A stretch of DNA of 64,000 bases, from positions 1 through 64,000 of the forward strand of contig JAJFKT010000004.1 in assembly GCA_021773075.1 (NCBI GenBank). The letters are read 5' to 3'. A program made the translations under genes and the position numbers. The notes beneath the pieces were generated by a model that was not told where the DNA came from, did no database searches, and worked only from the letters and a program-made list of their open reading frames with translations. Shown here piece by piece: positions 52,678 to 63,519 of the stretch (the first letter of the stretch is position 1; each line of letters begins with the position of its first letter). The stretch comes from Woeseiaceae bacterium. Lineage in GTDB: Bacteria; Pseudomonadota; Gammaproteobacteria; Steroidobacterales; Woeseiaceae.

Positions 52678-53877
52678 GTGTCCGAATCCTTCTACCAATC
52701 GCTGGCAGCGCAAACTGAAGCCTTAAAAGCCGAGGGCTTATTCAAATCGGAGAGACTTATCGCCGGACCACAGCAAGCGGCCATCAATGTCCGCTCAAAT
52801 GGTACGACGACTGAAGTGCTGAATCTTTGCGCCAACAATTACCTTGGGCTGGCTAATCATCCTGACGTCATCGCCGCCGCGCACAAGGCACTGGATGACT
52901 TCGGCTATGGCATGGCATCTGTTCGATTTATCTGCGGTACACAGACCATCCACAAACAGCTGGAAGAACGCATAAGTAATTTTCTCGGCACTGAAGATAC
53001 GATTTTATATCCATCCTGTTTCGATGCGAATGGCGGCCTTTTCGAAACGCTTCTTGGACCCGATGACGCTGTGATCAGCGACGCACTGAATCATGCGAGC
53101 ATCATAGACGGCATACGGCTCTGCAAGGCACAACGATTTCGCTATGCCAATAACGACATGCAGGACCTCGAGAAACAACTCGATGGCGCAGCAGAAGCAA
53201 GCAATCGTCTGATCGTTTCCGACGGCGTCTTTTCAATGGACGGTACGATCGCACGCCTGGACGAAATTTGTGATCTCGCAGACCAGCATGATGCGATGAC
53301 AATGATCGACGATTGTCACGCTGCAGGGTTTCTCGGTGAGAATGGTCGCGGTACACACGAATATCGTGGAGTAATGGGACGCATCGACATTATTACCGGA
53401 ACATTGGGCAAGGCATTGGGTGGTGCATCCGGCGGCTACACCTCCGGGCGCAAGGAGATCATAGGTTGGTTACGACAACGATCCAGACCCTACCTGTTTT
53501 CCAACTCAGTCGCGCCAATGATTGCGGCCTCCTCTATCGCCGTATTGAACCTTCTGGAGCGTGACAAATCCCTGCAGCAGCAATTGCACACGAACGCAGC
53601 CTATTTCCGCGACAAAATGACCGAGCGTGGCTTCGACCTGAAACCCGGCGAACATCCCATAATTCCGGTCATGCTGGGTGATGCAAAACTGGCAACACAA
53701 ATGGCCGATATGTTGCTTGAGCGTGGCGTTTACGTGATCGGTTTCTCGTTCCCTGTAGTACCGAAAGGTCAGGCTCGAATCCGTACACAGATGTCAGCAG
53801 GTATTACTCGGGACCAACTCGACAAAGCGATCGACGCCTTTACTGACGTCGGGCGTGAATTAGAGCTTATCAACTAG
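52678..53877 (+). CDS. kbl: Glycine C-acetyltransferase (2-amino-3-ketobutyrate CoA ligase)
   Basis: The protein has 399 residues, GTG start. PLP-dependent alpha-oxoamine synthase with [43 protein letters not shown] and PLP-Lys in [14 protein letters not shown]. It cleaves 2-amino-3-ketobutyrate with CoA to glycine and acetyl-CoA, the second step of threonine breakdown. It lies 8 nt before tdh, the usual pair. Confidence 0.97.
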   Translation: MSESFYQSLAAQTEALKAEGLFKSERLIAGPQQAAINVRSNGTTTEVLNLCANNYLGLANHPDVIAAAHKALDDFGYGMASVRFICGTQTIHKQLEERISNFLGTEDTILYPSCFDANGGLFETLLGPDDAVISDALNHASIIDGIRLCKAQRFRYANNDMQDLEKQLDGAAEASNRLIVSDGVFSMDGTIARLDEICDLADQHDAMTMIDDCHAAGFLGENGRGTHEYRGVMGRIDIITGTLGKALGGASGGYTSGRKEIIGWLRQRSRPYLFSNSVAPMIAASSIAVLNLLERDKSLQQQLHTNAAYFRDKMTERGFDLKPGEHPIIPVMLGDAKLATQMADMLLERGVYVIGFSFPVVPKGQARIRTQMSAGITRDQLDKAIDAFTDVGRELELIN

Positions 53878-53885
53878 GACTGGCA

Positions 53886-54911
53886 ATGAAAGCACTGGTA
53901 AAGGCCAAAGCAGAGCGCGGCATCTGGATGGAGGAAATTGACACGCCGGAAGTGGGTCATAATGACGTGTTGATCAAGATCCTGCGCACGGCTATTTGCG
54001 GCACCGATATTCACATCTTTAAATGGGATGACTGGGCGAAAGCGACGATTCCAGTGCCGATCGCGGTAGGTCATGAATTTTGTGGCGAAATTGTTGAAAT
54101 GGGCATTGAGGTACGCGGATTTGAGGTCGGCGACCGAGTGTCAGCCGAAGGTCATATCACGTGCGGGGTTTGCCGCAATTGCCGCGCTGGACGAAGGCAT
54201 CTTTGCATGAACACCGAAGGCGTCGGTGTCAATCGTCCCGGTGCATTTGCCGAATACCTGTCCGTGCCAGCGTTCAATGTTTTCAAACTCCCTGACTCAA
54301 TCAGCGACGATATGGCATCGATTCTGGACCCGCTTGGCAATGCGACCCATACAGCGCTGTCTTTCGATCTTGTCGGCGAAGATGTTTTGATCACGGGTGC
54401 CGGACCCATAGGCGTAATGGCGGTGGCCGTCGCCAAATACGCTGGAGCCCGTCATGTCGTCATTACTGACGTTAACGACTACCGCTTGGACCTGGCCCGG
54501 AAAATGGGCGCAACAAGCGCGGTCAATGTCACTAAGGATCTGTTGGACAAGACAATGCTGGATCTGGGAATGGAAGAAGGTTTCGACGTCGGCATGGAAA
54601 TGTCAGGCAACCCGCAGGCATTTCGCGACATGCTGCGGGCCATGCATCACGGTGGCAAAGTGGCGATTCTGGGTATCCCGCCAGACGAGACAGCGATTGA
54701 CTGGAACCAGGTCATCTTCAAAGGCCTTGAACTGAAGGGCATTTACGGACGTGAAATGTTCGAGACCTGGTACAAGATGTCGAGCATGCTGCAAAGCGGC
54801 CTGAACATTGAACCGATCATCACACATCATTTCCCGGTCGACGATTACCTGCCCGCTTTTGAGCTCATGGAATCAGGACAGACTGGCAAAGTAATACTTA
54901 ACTGGAACTAA
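53886..54911 (+). CDS. tdh: L-threonine 3-dehydrogenase
   Basis: The protein has 341 residues, zinc-dependent MDR family. Catalytic zinc region [14 protein letters not shown] and [12 protein letters not shown], structural zinc cysteines [15 protein letters not shown], nucleotide-binding [18 protein letters not shown]. It oxidises threonine to 2-amino-3-ketobutyrate with NAD, feeding Kbl. The end overlaps the convergent sppA stop by 4 nt. Confidence 0.97.
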   Translation: MKALVKAKAERGIWMEEIDTPEVGHNDVLIKILRTAICGTDIHIFKWDDWAKATIPVPIAVGHEFCGEIVEMGIEVRGFEVGDRVSAEGHITCGVCRNCRAGRRHLCMNTEGVGVNRPGAFAEYLSVPAFNVFKLPDSISDDMASILDPLGNATHTALSFDLVGEDVLITGAGPIGVMAVAVAKYAGARHVVITDVNDYRLDLARKMGATSAVNVTKDLLDKTMLDLGMEEGFDVGMEMSGNPQAFRDMLRAMHHGGKVAILGIPPDETAIDWNQVIFKGLELKGIYGREMFETWYKMSSMLQSGLNIEPIITHHFPVDDYLPAFELMESGQTGKVILNWN

Positions 54912-56761
54912 TCAAACTCACAAAAACAATGCGTATACAGGCCTTTCGGATCGTTGAACTGAGCGGCACCAGCAAGGAGCTCCTCCAGTTTGTTGGCAAA
55001 TAACTCCAGAGCGCCAGGTTTGCTAACCAGTTTACCGATGTCAATTCCTGCGCCCTTGGAAAATGACAGAAAGTCGAGCAGCATTTGTTCCGTCGGAGAT
55101 AGGGCCGTCTCCAGCAGCTTGCTTCCGTAGCCGTCCTCTTGCATGCCCGCCAATTCAGCCGCTATTCGGATTGAATCTTCATACGTCCCGAGCTCGTCTA
55201 TAAGACCATGTTTGAGCGCATCCTGTCCGGTCCAAACCTGTCCTTGAGCAACACCGTCGACCACCTGCTTATCCAATGCACGCAGCTCCGCAACACCCGA
55301 GATAAAATCGTCATAGGTATCGTTGATCATTAGCTGGAAAAGCTGTTTCATCGGCTGGGACATTTCCCGATCAGGCCTCAACTGCCCTGACCACGGCGTG
55401 GTACCAATGCCGTCAGTGCTTACGCCGACAGCTTGCAATGTTCGTTGATAAGTCGGAAACATACCAAATACGCCGATAGACCCGGTCACTGTCGCCGGGC
55501 TCGCGATAACCCTGTCCGCGACCACAGAAATCCAGTATCCACCTGATGCGGCGACACTGCTCATTGACGCTACAACAGGCTTACCGGCGGCTTGCAGGGC
55601 TTGCACTTCGTTGGCTATGACTTCGGACGCAAAAACACTGCCGCCCGGACTGTCGACCCGTAGAACGACAGCTTTCACCGAATCGTCCGATAAGGCCTGT
55701 CGTAATAGTGCCGCCGTCGAATCACCACCGATCGTTCCCGCCGGTTGAGAACCGCCCAAAATGGTTCCCGCAGCTATGATGATGGCGACGTTTTCATCCC
55801 GAACATCGCCGCCACCCAAGGGTCGAATTTGCCCGAGATAGTCCTGAATGCGAACTGCTGAATAGGCCGAACTGTCGCTTTCATCCTCACCGGCGTAGCC
55901 GATGAGTAAGTCGCGAAGTTCAACTCGGCCGAGCAAGTCATCGACCAATCCGGCATTTCGGGATGCGATTGCGATATCGCCACCTGCAGCCGTCGCATGA
56001 TCGACAAGGTTCTGAACAAAGTCATCGAGTGCTCCGGATTCGAGACCACGCGCGGACTCGACATCCTCCCGATACATTAGCCAAAACTGATCAATCAGAT
56101 TTGTCAGTGATGCCCGGTCTTCAGGCGACATGTCTGTTCGCGTATAGGGCTCTACAAATGATTTGTGCGTACCAACCCGAAACACGTTCCAGTCCAATCG
56201 CAAAGTATCAATCGCTTCCTTGTAATAGCTCCTGAACGCACCATAGCCCTCGATGAATACCAAACCCTCCGGGTGCATATAGACTTCGTCGGCGTGCGCG
56301 GCCAGGTGGTAGCCGGCCTGACTATAATAGTCGGCGCTGGCGATCACCGGTTTTCCCGATGTCTTGAAATCCTCAATCGCTGCGCCGATTCGCCGCAGTT
56401 TGCTCAGACCAGCGCTACTCACCGCGCTAAGTTCAAGATGCACAGTCAAAATTCGATCGTCGTCCTTAGCGGAAGCAAGCGCGTCAACGATGTCCTGTAC
56501 CAGGGTTTGTGGCGGTGCGTCTCCAAGCAGCTCAGCCAATGCCCGATCATAGGGGTCACCGTCCAGCTGCTCGACCAGCGGTCCGGCCGGCTGAATGAAT
56601 AACGCGGCTCGATTCGGCATTACAGAAGGCGCGTCGGATAGTGCTGCGAAGAACATGAGGAACACAACAACCAGCAGCAGCAAATGCAAAATCTTCCGGA
56701 CACCGTCGACACCATGCCAAATGCTGGAAACCAGTCTTACCAGGAAATTTCTGTCACTCAT
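54908..56761 (-). CDS. sppA: Signal peptide peptidase SppA (67K type)
   Basis: The protein has 617 residues from the ATG at 56761, chosen because AGAGGC precedes it; an ATG at 56776 is in frame. One N-terminal membrane helix (~20-42). Two tandem S49 domains: the N-terminal half holds the general-base Lys ([16 protein letters not shown]) and the C-terminal half the nucleophile Ser ([18 protein letters not shown]), with [14 protein letters not shown] before it. It degrades cleaved signal peptides in the inner membrane. Overlaps the preceding sugar-dehydrogenase-like gene by 8 nt. Confidence 0.94.
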   Translation of the reverse strand: MSDRNFLVRLVSSIWHGVDGVRKILHLLLLVVVFLMFFAALSDAPSVMPNRAALFIQPAGPLVEQLDGDPYDRALAELLGDAPPQTLVQDIVDALASAKDDDRILTVHLELSAVSSAGLSKLRRIGAAIEDFKTSGKPVIASADYYSQAGYHLAAHADEVYMHPEGLVFIEGYGAFRSYYKEAIDTLRLDWNVFRVGTHKSFVEPYTRTDMSPEDRASLTNLIDQFWLMYREDVESARGLESGALDDFVQNLVDHATAAGGDIAIASRNAGLVDDLLGRVELRDLLIGYAGEDESDSSAYSAVRIQDYLGQIRPLGGGDVRDENVAIIIAAGTILGGSQPAGTIGGDSTAALLRQALSDDSVKAVVLRVDSPGGSVFASEVIANEVQALQAAGKPVVASMSSVAASGGYWISVVADRVIASPATVTGSIGVFGMFPTYQRTLQAVGVSTDGIGTTPWSGQLRPDREMSQPMKQLFQLMINDTYDDFISGVAELRALDKQVVDGVAQGQVWTGQDALKHGLIDELGTYEDSIRIAAELAGMQEDGYGSKLLETALSPTEQMLLDFLSFSKGAGIDIGKLVSKPGALELFANKLEELLAGAAQFNDPKGLYTHCFCEFD

Positions 56762-57848
56762 TGCCTCTGCCTTCATTAGTTTCTGCGTTGTAGCTTATTC
56801 GATAAACAATATCAGCGCGATCATCGCTGACAAGCATTGAGCCATCTTCGAGAACGAGCAGATCGACCGGTCGTCCTGACGCCGACTCATTTTTCAGCCA
56901 TCCAGTCACGAATGGTTCGTAGGAGACCGCCTTCCCGTCAACCAGCCGCACCAGGGAAATACGATAGCCTACCTTCTTTGACCGATTCCACGAGCCGTGT
57001 TCCGCGATAAACAGTTGTCCCCGATAGGGCTCAGGAAACATCTCACCGGTATAGAACTTCAATCCAAGCGGTGCAACGTGCGCACCCAGTTTCTGCACCG
57101 GTGCACGATAGTCTGTGCAGTCTTTGCCAACGCCAAAACTAGGATCAAGCAGGTCGCCAGCATGGCAGTAGGGATAGCCGAAATGCTGCCCAATTGAACT
57201 CGCATGGTTTAGCTCGTCGGCTGGGATGTCGTCGCCCAGCATGTCGCGCCCATTATCGGTAAACCACAGTCCAGCGGTTTCCGGATGCCAGGTGAAGCCA
57301 ACAGAATTTCGAATGCCGCTCGCAAATGTTTCGCGATCACTGCCGTCCGGGTTCATTCGATCGATGCGAGCAAAGCCATCCTCATCACAGATATTGCAGG
57401 GAGCACCGATGGCTATGTACAGTTTGTCATCAGGTCCAAATCCTATGTAACGCCACCCATGATGACTCTTGGACGGTAGATCAATCGAAAGCACCTCGCC
57501 CTCCTGGACATCCGGCAGATTCGCCTCGATATCGCGGTAGCGAATAACACGATCTATTTCGGCTACATACAAGTCGCCCTTGTGAAAAGCGATGCCATTC
57601 GGGGTTTTCAGGCCAGCAGCAATTTCAATCGTATTTGTGCCTTGCTCAGCACGCACGATGGCGTAAATTTTGTCGCTGCGCCGGGTAGAGACGAACACGG
57701 TACCATTGGCTCCGAGAGCCAACGAACGCGCATTTGGAACTGCAGCATATTCCTCAATCTCGAATCCCGGTGGTAACTGAATGTTCTCGAGAGAAAAAAC
57801 AGGTGCCGTCAAAAAACAGGCCACGAAAATTACGATACATCGAATCAA
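56754..57848 (-). CDS. PQQ-type sugar/sorbosone dehydrogenase-like secreted protein
   Basis: The protein has 364 residues. Signal peptide (MIRCIVIFVACFLTAPVFSLE), then a six-bladed beta-propeller of the glucose/sorbosone dehydrogenase family (LPPGFEIEEYAAVPNARSLALG, GLKTPNGIAFHKGDLYVAEI, RNSVGFTWHPETAGLWFTDNGRDMLGDD, RGQLFIAEHGSWNRS). Such proteins oxidise sugars with PQQ in the periplasm, though many homologues have no shown activity. It lies 3 nt after dctM, so it shares the TRAP operon. No PQQ synthesis genes are in the window. Confidence 0.85.
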   Translation of the reverse strand: MIRCIVIFVACFLTAPVFSLENIQLPPGFEIEEYAAVPNARSLALGANGTVFVSTRRSDKIYAIVRAEQGTNTIEIAAGLKTPNGIAFHKGDLYVAEIDRVIRYRDIEANLPDVQEGEVLSIDLPSKSHHGWRYIGFGPDDKLYIAIGAPCNICDEDGFARIDRMNPDGSDRETFASGIRNSVGFTWHPETAGLWFTDNGRDMLGDDIPADELNHASSIGQHFGYPYCHAGDLLDPSFGVGKDCTDYRAPVQKLGAHVAPLGLKFYTGEMFPEPYRGQLFIAEHGSWNRSKKVGYRISLVRLVDGKAVSYEPFVTGWLKNESASGRPVDLLVLEDGSMLVSDDRADIVYRISYNAETNEGRGNE

Positions 57849-57851
57849 ATG

Positions 57852-59111
57852 CTAGGCCGGCAGAAAGAAAAGGGACAATTTTGGCAAAAACGTTATCAGG
57901 ATAACCGACAACATCAAAATTATAAGAAACGGAAAGGTCGCCGAATAGACGTGCATGATCGGCTTCTCAAATCGATAGCTGGCAATGAATAGATTAAGTC
58001 CAACTGGCGGCGTCAGATAGCCGAGCTGCATGGCGGCGAGAAATACGATGCCCAGGTGAACTTCATTGACGCCGTAGCCTGCGGCGACCGGGAGAATAAG
58101 CGGTACGACCAGCACGATGGCTGAAAAAATATCAAGAATGGCACCCAGTATCAGCAAGAAGAACAATAGCAGTATAAGGAAAGTCGTCTGGCTACTTACC
58201 ATGCTCGAAACAAGCTCGAACAATTGCTGCGGCACGTCCGCATCGATCATGTAGCTAGTCGACGCTATCGAGACACCAAGAATGAGCAATATCGCGCCCA
58301 CCAGCACCATGGATGAGCGCATGATCCCGGGGAGATCGCGTAACGAAATCTCGCGCAATATCAGAACTTCGATGATGACAACATAGAGCGCAGTAATTGC
58401 TGCCGCTTCAGACACCGCAAAAGTTCCTGAATAGATACCACCCAGAACCACTATCGGCAGCGGCAACTCCCAGACCGCTTCGCGCAGTGCGCGACCAACC
58501 TCCCGGATCGAAAACGAACTCAGAGGCTTACGAATATGTCGATTCAGCCAGATACTGTAGCCACCCAACATGATCAACATCAGCAGGCCCGGCAATATGC
58601 CTGCTAAAAACAGATTATCGATTGAAACTTCTGCCACGACCCCATAGAGAATCAGCGGCAACGAGGGTGCAAACAAAAGTCCAAGGCTTCCCGCAGACGT
58701 CACCAGTCCGAGGTTGAACTTATCCCCATAGCCATCCTGTTTTAGCGCCGGATACAAGATGGCGCCCAAAGCGATAATCGTGACACCGGACGCACCCGTA
58801 AACGCCGTGAAGAAGGCGCACGCCGCAAGACAGACCAAAGACAGTCCACCGGGCATCCAGCCAAGCATTGCCCCGGTTAGTCGCACCAGGCGCTTAGGCG
58901 CATCGCTTTCGCTGAGCAGGTATCCTGCAAACGTAAATAGCGGTATCGCTGAAAGAAACGACATGCCTTCGATACTCTGGATCTCGATAGCCATGATCAT
59001 CAGATCGGAGTCCTGCCCTTGAAATCCGAGCATTGCACTGGCGGTAATGATTGCAAATAACGGCGCGCCAAATACTGCGAGTAAAGCAAGGATGATGCTA
59101 AAGAGAATCAC
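57852..59111 (-). CDS. dctM: TRAP transporter large permease (DctM)
   Basis: The protein has 419 residues, GTG start in GTGA overlap with dctQ. About twelve membrane segments. Family signatures: FLSAIPLFTFAGYLLSES, AFFTAFTGASGVTIIALGAILYPAL, GSLGLLFAPSLPLILYGVVAE, AAMQLGYLTPPVGLNLFIAS. Sodium-driven uptake of an organic acid or related solute. The solute cannot be told from this chain. Confidence 0.95.
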   Translation of the reverse strand: MILFSIILALLAVFGAPLFAIITASAMLGFQGQDSDLMIMAIEIQSIEGMSFLSAIPLFTFAGYLLSESDAPKRLVRLTGAMLGWMPGGLSLVCLAACAFFTAFTGASGVTIIALGAILYPALKQDGYGDKFNLGLVTSAGSLGLLFAPSLPLILYGVVAEVSIDNLFLAGILPGLLMLIMLGGYSIWLNRHIRKPLSSFSIREVGRALREAVWELPLPIVVLGGIYSGTFAVSEAAAITALYVVIIEVLILREISLRDLPGIMRSSMVLVGAILLILGVSIASTSYMIDADVPQQLFELVSSMVSSQTTFLILLLFFLLILGAILDIFSAIVLVVPLILPVAAGYGVNEVHLGIVFLAAMQLGYLTPPVGLNLFIASYRFEKPIMHVYSATFPFLIILMLSVILITFLPKLSLFFLPA

Positions 59112-59623
59112 TCCGGCGCCTCAGAATTGTTGCCAAATAGGATATCGCCCGTCTGCTTGAGAGCATCAATCAAAAATCGGTAGGCAATCAATGCGAATGC
59201 TGTCGGCATGATGATGTGGGCGATCCAGGCAGGTGTATCGACCAATACCGTGACTTCATACTCAATTTCGATTTGCAGGTAGCGCCAGGCCTGAAACGCG
59301 ACGACCGCGCAGACCGCAGCCGCGAACAAATCGACCAGCACTCGTACAATATTGACTGCAATGTCTGGAAGAACGTGCGATAGCGCATCGATACGGATGT
59401 GCCGGTTTTCACGAGCTGCGGCGATGGAGCCAACAAATGCCAGCCACAGGACCATCAAGCGAACCAATTCGTCCGCCCAGCCAAACCCGGTCCCAAAGAC
59501 CTCCCGCATAACTATCTGGCCAACCGCAACCAGCATCATTCCCGTCAGCATCGAAACGAGCATGGCAGTTTCGAGCGCTGCTCCGGTTTTCTCCAGACGC
59601 ACCAGTACCTGTTTTGCTTTCAC
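59108..59623 (-). CDS. dctQ: TRAP transporter small permease (DctQ)
   Basis: The protein has 171 residues, GTG start. Four membrane segments with the family motif REVFGTGFGWADELVRLMVLWLAFVGSIAAARENRHIRID. It pairs with DctM in the inner membrane. 8 nt after dctP. Confidence 0.93.
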   Translation of the reverse strand: MKAKQVLVRLEKTGAALETAMLVSMLTGMMLVAVGQIVMREVFGTGFGWADELVRLMVLWLAFVGSIAAARENRHIRIDALSHVLPDIAVNIVRVLVDLFAAAVCAVVAFQAWRYLQIEIEYEVTVLVDTPAWIAHIIMPTAFALIAYRFLIDALKQTGDILFGNNSEAPE

Positions 59624-59631
59624 CTGGTTAC

Positions 59632-60636
59632 TTACTCGCCAGCTGCAACTTGCTCGCTACGAAATTGCTCAATATAGCGCAACATTTCCTGGTAGAACTC
59701 CAGCGTGAATGCGCCCTTTTCGCCAAACCGTAAGTTTGACGCAAGCAACAGCTTTCTAACTTTCACGAATTCTGCGTCATCAAACTTGACCTCTTTGATG
59801 CCGCTTCTGACCAGCGCGTCAAATGCTTCCCGGTTATCAAGCAGATTTGCTTCGTCAAACTTTTTATAAGTCTTAGTCATCACTTCACGCACGACAGCCT
59901 TGTCTTCTGCGCTTATCTTGTCGAAGGTTTTCTTGTCGACCGCCATAAAGCCGAATGTATACACCAGAGGTACTTGTGTTACGTACTTGACCTTCGTATG
60001 CCACTGCAGCACCAGCGCAACAATCGGTGGTATCGCGACAATATCAATGAGGCCGGTTTGCAAACCAGTCAATACGTCGGTCAAAGGCAACGTCACTGGA
60101 TTTAGGGACAAGGATTCCATCGACTTGTAGCTGATGGTGTCACCCTCCGGAACCCAAACACGCTTACCCTTGAGATCTGCCAAAGTGGTTACTGGCGTGT
60201 TGGACAGAATATTGGCGAACCCCGATGTCGCGAATCCGAAGTTGACGAAACCGGCGTCTTCGAGTCCCTGCTGCAATCGCTCGTCCATTCGCGTACGAAC
60301 AAACGCGGCCTCTTCTTCGGAATCGAAAACCAACGGCATGCCGTAAAGGTTGAGGTCAGAGTACTGATCCGAAAGTGCTGATGGCGTGAATGCACCGCCC
60401 TGTAACTGCCTGATACGAATCTGGCCGAGTACCTTTGCGTCATCACCCTTGACACCACCACCGTAATATTTGATCAGGACGCGACCTTCGGTTCGCTCCT
60501 TGATCTCCGCCGAACTGGCGCGCATGTCTTTCATCCATTGCGACCCGTTCGGCGTCACAGTGGCAATCTTCAAAGTTACCGCCATCGTCGGGGCACTAAG
60601 AATGAGAGCTGCAATTGTAATCAGTAATTTTTTCAT
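59632..60636 (-). CDS. dctP: TRAP transporter substrate-binding protein (DctP)
   Basis: The protein has 334 residues with a signal peptide (~1-19). DctP/TAXI-type fold signatures: TLKIATVTPNGSQWMKDMRASSAEIKERTEGRVLIKYY, GMPLVFDSEEEAAFVR, NILSNTPVTTLADLKGKRVWVPEGDTISY and PLTDVLTGLQTGLIDIVAIPP. It captures the solute in the periplasm. The presence of TatT upstream marks this as a TPAT-type system, suggested elsewhere to take hydrophobic ligands. Confidence 0.93.
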   Translation of the reverse strand: MKKLLITIAALILSAPTMAVTLKIATVTPNGSQWMKDMRASSAEIKERTEGRVLIKYYGGGVKGDDAKVLGQIRIRQLQGGAFTPSALSDQYSDLNLYGMPLVFDSEEEAAFVRTRMDERLQQGLEDAGFVNFGFATSGFANILSNTPVTTLADLKGKRVWVPEGDTISYKSMESLSLNPVTLPLTDVLTGLQTGLIDIVAIPPIVALVLQWHTKVKYVTQVPLVYTFGFMAVDKKTFDKISAEDKAVVREVMTKTYKKFDEANLLDNREAFDALVRSGIKEVKFDDAEFVKVRKLLLASNLRFGEKGAFTLEFYQEMLRYIEQFRSEQVAAGE

Positions 60637-60680
60637 TGCTTCAATCCTGTGGTCGAGCTTCCTGTTGTTCGACTCATGAT

Positions 60681-61529
60681 TCAGAAATAGTCATCCGCTT
60701 CAGCGAGCAATGTGGCAGCCTCTTCCTGGGCCATGACATTGGTCAAAACAAAGCCGTCCTGGTTAGGGTCTGCTTGCAGAACCTCGTTCAATAATCGATC
60801 GTGTAATTCTCTTTCGTACAGTAGCTTGGCGTAGCCCCGTGCGTACTCAACTTTGGCGCTCAAGTCATGGCCATTTGACTCTGCGATCGCTTTCTCAAAA
60901 AAATCCCGTGCACGCTCTGGTTCGCCGCCCAACGCCGGTGGGCGAAGCGTTAGCATTATGCCCATATAGGTGTAGACGCTACTGTTAACTTCATCACCGA
61001 TTATGTTCAGGTAATGATCAAACAAAGCTTCGATTTGGGGCAGCTCAGCCAGCGAATCCCAGTCGGAACTGTGGACCCGTAAATACGCCAGTGAGGCGAA
61101 GCCGTAGGTATAAAGCAAGTCCGCCTTTTTTGTGCCAATACCTTCCAGGGTGGCGACGAATTCATCGTAGCTCGCGTTCGGCCAGCCACACGACGGCTGG
61201 TAACTTTCGCATATTGCTCTCAAGGCGTAACGACGAGCGCGCGTCGTCAGCCTGGATGCCCGGATATCGCTATCGGCGAATACGGCGCCGTAGGTTGCAT
61301 ACAATGTCGCGCCCGCGGCCAACAATTGCGGATTGTCCGGACTGCCCTCGATGAAGCTATCCAGCGTCAATAACAAGGTGGGTATGCCGTCGCGGACAAT
61401 CTCAGGATCGTTCTGATTCAATACCGCAGCGGAGAGGTTGTCGGAGAAGCCCGATGCCGCTTTCGATATGAACATGCCGCAAGCGCTGTTTAACAGCGAT
61501 AGCGCAATAATCAGAATTACTCTTTTCAT
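60681..61529 (-). CDS. TRAP-associated TPR lipoprotein TatT
   Basis: The protein has 282 residues. Lipobox LLNSAC (Cys17). The helical mature part matches the TatT T-component family (NPQLLAAGATLYATYGAVFADSD, RARRYALRAICE, ARDFFEKAIAESNGHDLSAKVEYARGYAKLLYERELHDRLLNEVL). TatT trimers bind DctP-like partners. It is the first gene of the TRAP operon, 44 nt before dctP. Confidence 0.9.
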   Translation of the reverse strand: MKRVILIIALSLLNSACGMFISKAASGFSDNLSAAVLNQNDPEIVRDGIPTLLLTLDSFIEGSPDNPQLLAAGATLYATYGAVFADSDIRASRLTTRARRYALRAICESYQPSCGWPNASYDEFVATLEGIGTKKADLLYTYGFASLAYLRVHSSDWDSLAELPQIEALFDHYLNIIGDEVNSSVYTYMGIMLTLRPPALGGEPERARDFFEKAIAESNGHDLSAKVEYARGYAKLLYERELHDRLLNEVLQADPNQDGFVLTNVMAQEEAATLLAEADDYF

Positions 61530-61614
61530 ATCTCGAAAGACTCCACACCCAGAAATTGGTTCAGGTTAATTCTGCTGACGGTTAAGAAGACCCGCGAATG
61601 ACCCTGATTATAAC

Positions 61615-61647
61615 GAAAAAAGCCCCGGACACTGACGTGGCCGGGGC
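61615..61647 (-). terminator. Rho-independent terminator of the rpsP-rimM-trmD-rplS operon
   Basis: On the minus strand: stem GCCCCGG (61647-61641), 12-nt loop, stem CCGGGGC (61628-61622), followed by a T run (61621-61615). It lies 19 nt after the rplS stop. Confidence 0.93.
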
Positions 61648-61666
61648 GATGTTTTCCTGATGAAAA

Positions 61667-62011
61667 TCAGATCTTCTCTTTGATTCTCGCGGCTTTACCG
61701 GTGCGACCACGCAGGTAGTAAAGCTTGGCACGGCGGACATCTCCACGACGCTTGACTACGACGGAATCGACGACCGGACTGTAGGTCTGGAATACGCGTT
61801 CCACACCTTCGCCATGCGAAATTTTGCGAACGGTAAAAGACGAATTCAGGCCGCGGTTGCGCTTCGCGATTACGACACCTTCAAATGCCTGTAGTCGTTC
61901 ACGTGTACCTTCCTTCACCTTAACCTGGACAACCACGGTGTCGCCCGGAGAGAAAGCAGGGATCTCCTTACCCATCTGCTCTTGTTCGATCGCTTCTATA
62001 ATTTTGCTCAT
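61667..62011 (-). CDS. rplS: 50S ribosomal protein L19
   Basis: The protein has 114 residues, the family's normal length. Signatures: [63 protein letters not shown] and [17 protein letters not shown]. It sits at the 30S-50S interface. Overlaps trmD by 4 nt and precedes the operon terminator. Confidence 0.98.
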   Translation of the reverse strand: MSKIIEAIEQEQMGKEIPAFSPGDTVVVQVKVKEGTRERLQAFEGVVIAKRNRGLNSSFTVRKISHGEGVERVFQTYSPVVDSVVVKRRGDVRRAKLYYLRGRTGKAARIKEKI

Positions 62012-62748
62012 TGACTTTGCTCTTTCAAAAATTCGGCGAGTAACATCTGTTGCTCGTCATCTAAATTTAGCTTTTCCAATAAATCAGGCCGCCTCAAATA
62101 ACTGCGTCCCAACGCTTGTTTGTATCGCCACTTGACGATTTCTGCATGATCCCCGGACAACAACACGTCCGGTACCCTGCTACCTGCAACAACCTCCGGC
62201 CGTGTGTAATGTGGATGATCGAGCAGCCCCTCCATAAAGGAGTCCTGCGCCGCTGACTCATCATCACCCAATACACCGGGCAGCAATCGAACAATCGCAT
62301 CGATTACCGCCATTGCTGCAATCTCTCCGCCCGAAAGCACGAAATCGCCCAGCGAGACCTCTTCGTCGATGTGCGACGCATGCAGTCGCTCATCAATTCC
62401 TTCGTACCGCCCCGCAATCAGTACCAAGCCGGGCAATTCTGTAAATCTCTTCGCCATCGCCTGATCAAACACCTGACCCTGCGGTGACAGATACACAACC
62501 GGACAGCCCTCAGGCAACTTGCCTTTCGCCGCATCAATTGCCGCCGCGACTGGTTCGTACTTCATCACCATGCCGGGGCCACCACCATACGGTCTGTCAT
62601 CAACCGTTCGATGTACGTCGATCGTGTGATCCCGCGGATTTTCAATATCCAGCGTTATCAATTCGCGCTTAAGCGCTCTGCCGACGACACCGTACTCGCC
62701 AATTGTGCTGACCATCTCCGGAAACAGGCTGACAACATCAAACTGCAC
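62008..62748 (-). CDS. trmD: tRNA (guanine-N1)-methyltransferase
   Basis: The protein has 246 residues, SPOUT family. [27 protein letters not shown] and the knot region [21 protein letters not shown] are conserved. It methylates G37 in tRNAs reading CNN codons and prevents frameshifting. In the conserved order rpsP-rimM-trmD-rplS. Confidence 0.98.
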   Translation of the reverse strand: MQFDVVSLFPEMVSTIGEYGVVGRALKRELITLDIENPRDHTIDVHRTVDDRPYGGGPGMVMKYEPVAAAIDAAKGKLPEGCPVVYLSPQGQVFDQAMAKRFTELPGLVLIAGRYEGIDERLHASHIDEEVSLGDFVLSGGEIAAMAVIDAIVRLLPGVLGDDESAAQDSFMEGLLDHPHYTRPEVVAGSRVPDVLLSGDHAEIVKWRYKQALGRSYLRRPDLLEKLNLDDEQQMLLAEFLKEQSQ

Positions 62749-62751
62749 GAA

Positions 62752-63258
62752 TCAGTCCCATTCCCAGTCGACGTTAATCCGTCCGTTGTCCAAATCGACG
62801 TCGAGTACAAATTTATCTTTGACGAACGGAATCAATCGCTCCGTTTTGCCGCCTTGTTCACTCTCTACGACCATCACGTCATGCGCACCGGTCTCGAGCA
62901 TCGTCTTGATGCTTCCAAGCTCAGTGCCATCACGATGGACGACTTTCAATCCTATGAGGTCCGACCAGTAGTAGTGGCCCTCCTCCGTGTCAGGTAGCTT
63001 TTCGACGCCCAAATCGGCCCCGATTAACGCTGCTGCCCGATCGCGATCTTCGACGCCTTCAATGTGCACGATGACCGACTTTCCATGACGTTGACCTTCA
63101 ACGACAACGGCAGGCTGCCAGGATCCGTTTTGGCCCAGTAGCAAGCCCTTGTAATTCAACACCGCTTCGCGCGGCTCGGTGTATGAAAACACCCTTACCC
63201 AACCCCGGACGCCGAACAGGCCGGATATGCGACCCAGAACGACAGGTGTGGACGTCAA
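62752..63258 (-). CDS. rimM: 16S rRNA processing protein RimM
   Basis: The protein has 168 residues. N-terminal RimM domain (VVLGRISGLFGVRGWVRVFSYTEP) and C-terminal PRC-barrel (HYYWSDLIGLKVVHRDGTELGSI, DVMVVE, RLIPFVKDKFVLDVD). It helps 30S head maturation and binds S19. 3 nt after rpsP and 3 nt before trmD. Confidence 0.97.
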   Translation of the reverse strand: MTSTPVVLGRISGLFGVRGWVRVFSYTEPREAVLNYKGLLLGQNGSWQPAVVVEGQRHGKSVIVHIEGVEDRDRAAALIGADLGVEKLPDTEEGHYYWSDLIGLKVVHRDGTELGSIKTMLETGAHDVMVVESEQGGKTERLIPFVKDKFVLDVDLDNGRINVDWEWD

Positions 63259-63261
63259 AGC

Positions 63262-63519
63262 TTAGCTACTAACGGCAGCCTTGCGGTGCTTTTTCAGCAG
63301 TGACGCAACGCGATCGGACGGTTGCGCACCCTGTCCAACCCAATGATCGACACGCTCAAGATCGATACGAAGATTCTCTTCGTGATCCTGACCAACAGGG
63401 TTAAAAAAGCCAAGACGCTCGATGTACCGGCCGTCACGACGATTGCGAGAATCGGTAACCACCAGGTGATAAAAAGGTCGTTTCTTCGCGCCTGCGCGCG
63501 AAAGTCGAATAGTAACCAT
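63262..63519 (-). CDS. rpsP: 30S ribosomal protein S16
   Basis: The protein has 85 residues. [20 protein letters not shown] and [13 protein letters not shown] are the family signature. First gene of the rpsP-rimM-trmD-rplS operon. Its promoter should lie in the ~200-bp gap to ffh, which otherwise shows no gene. Confidence 0.98.
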   Translation of the reverse strand: MVTIRLSRAGAKKRPFYHLVVTDSRNRRDGRYIERLGFFNPVGQDHEENLRIDLERVDHWVGQGAQPSDRVASLLKKHRKAAVSS

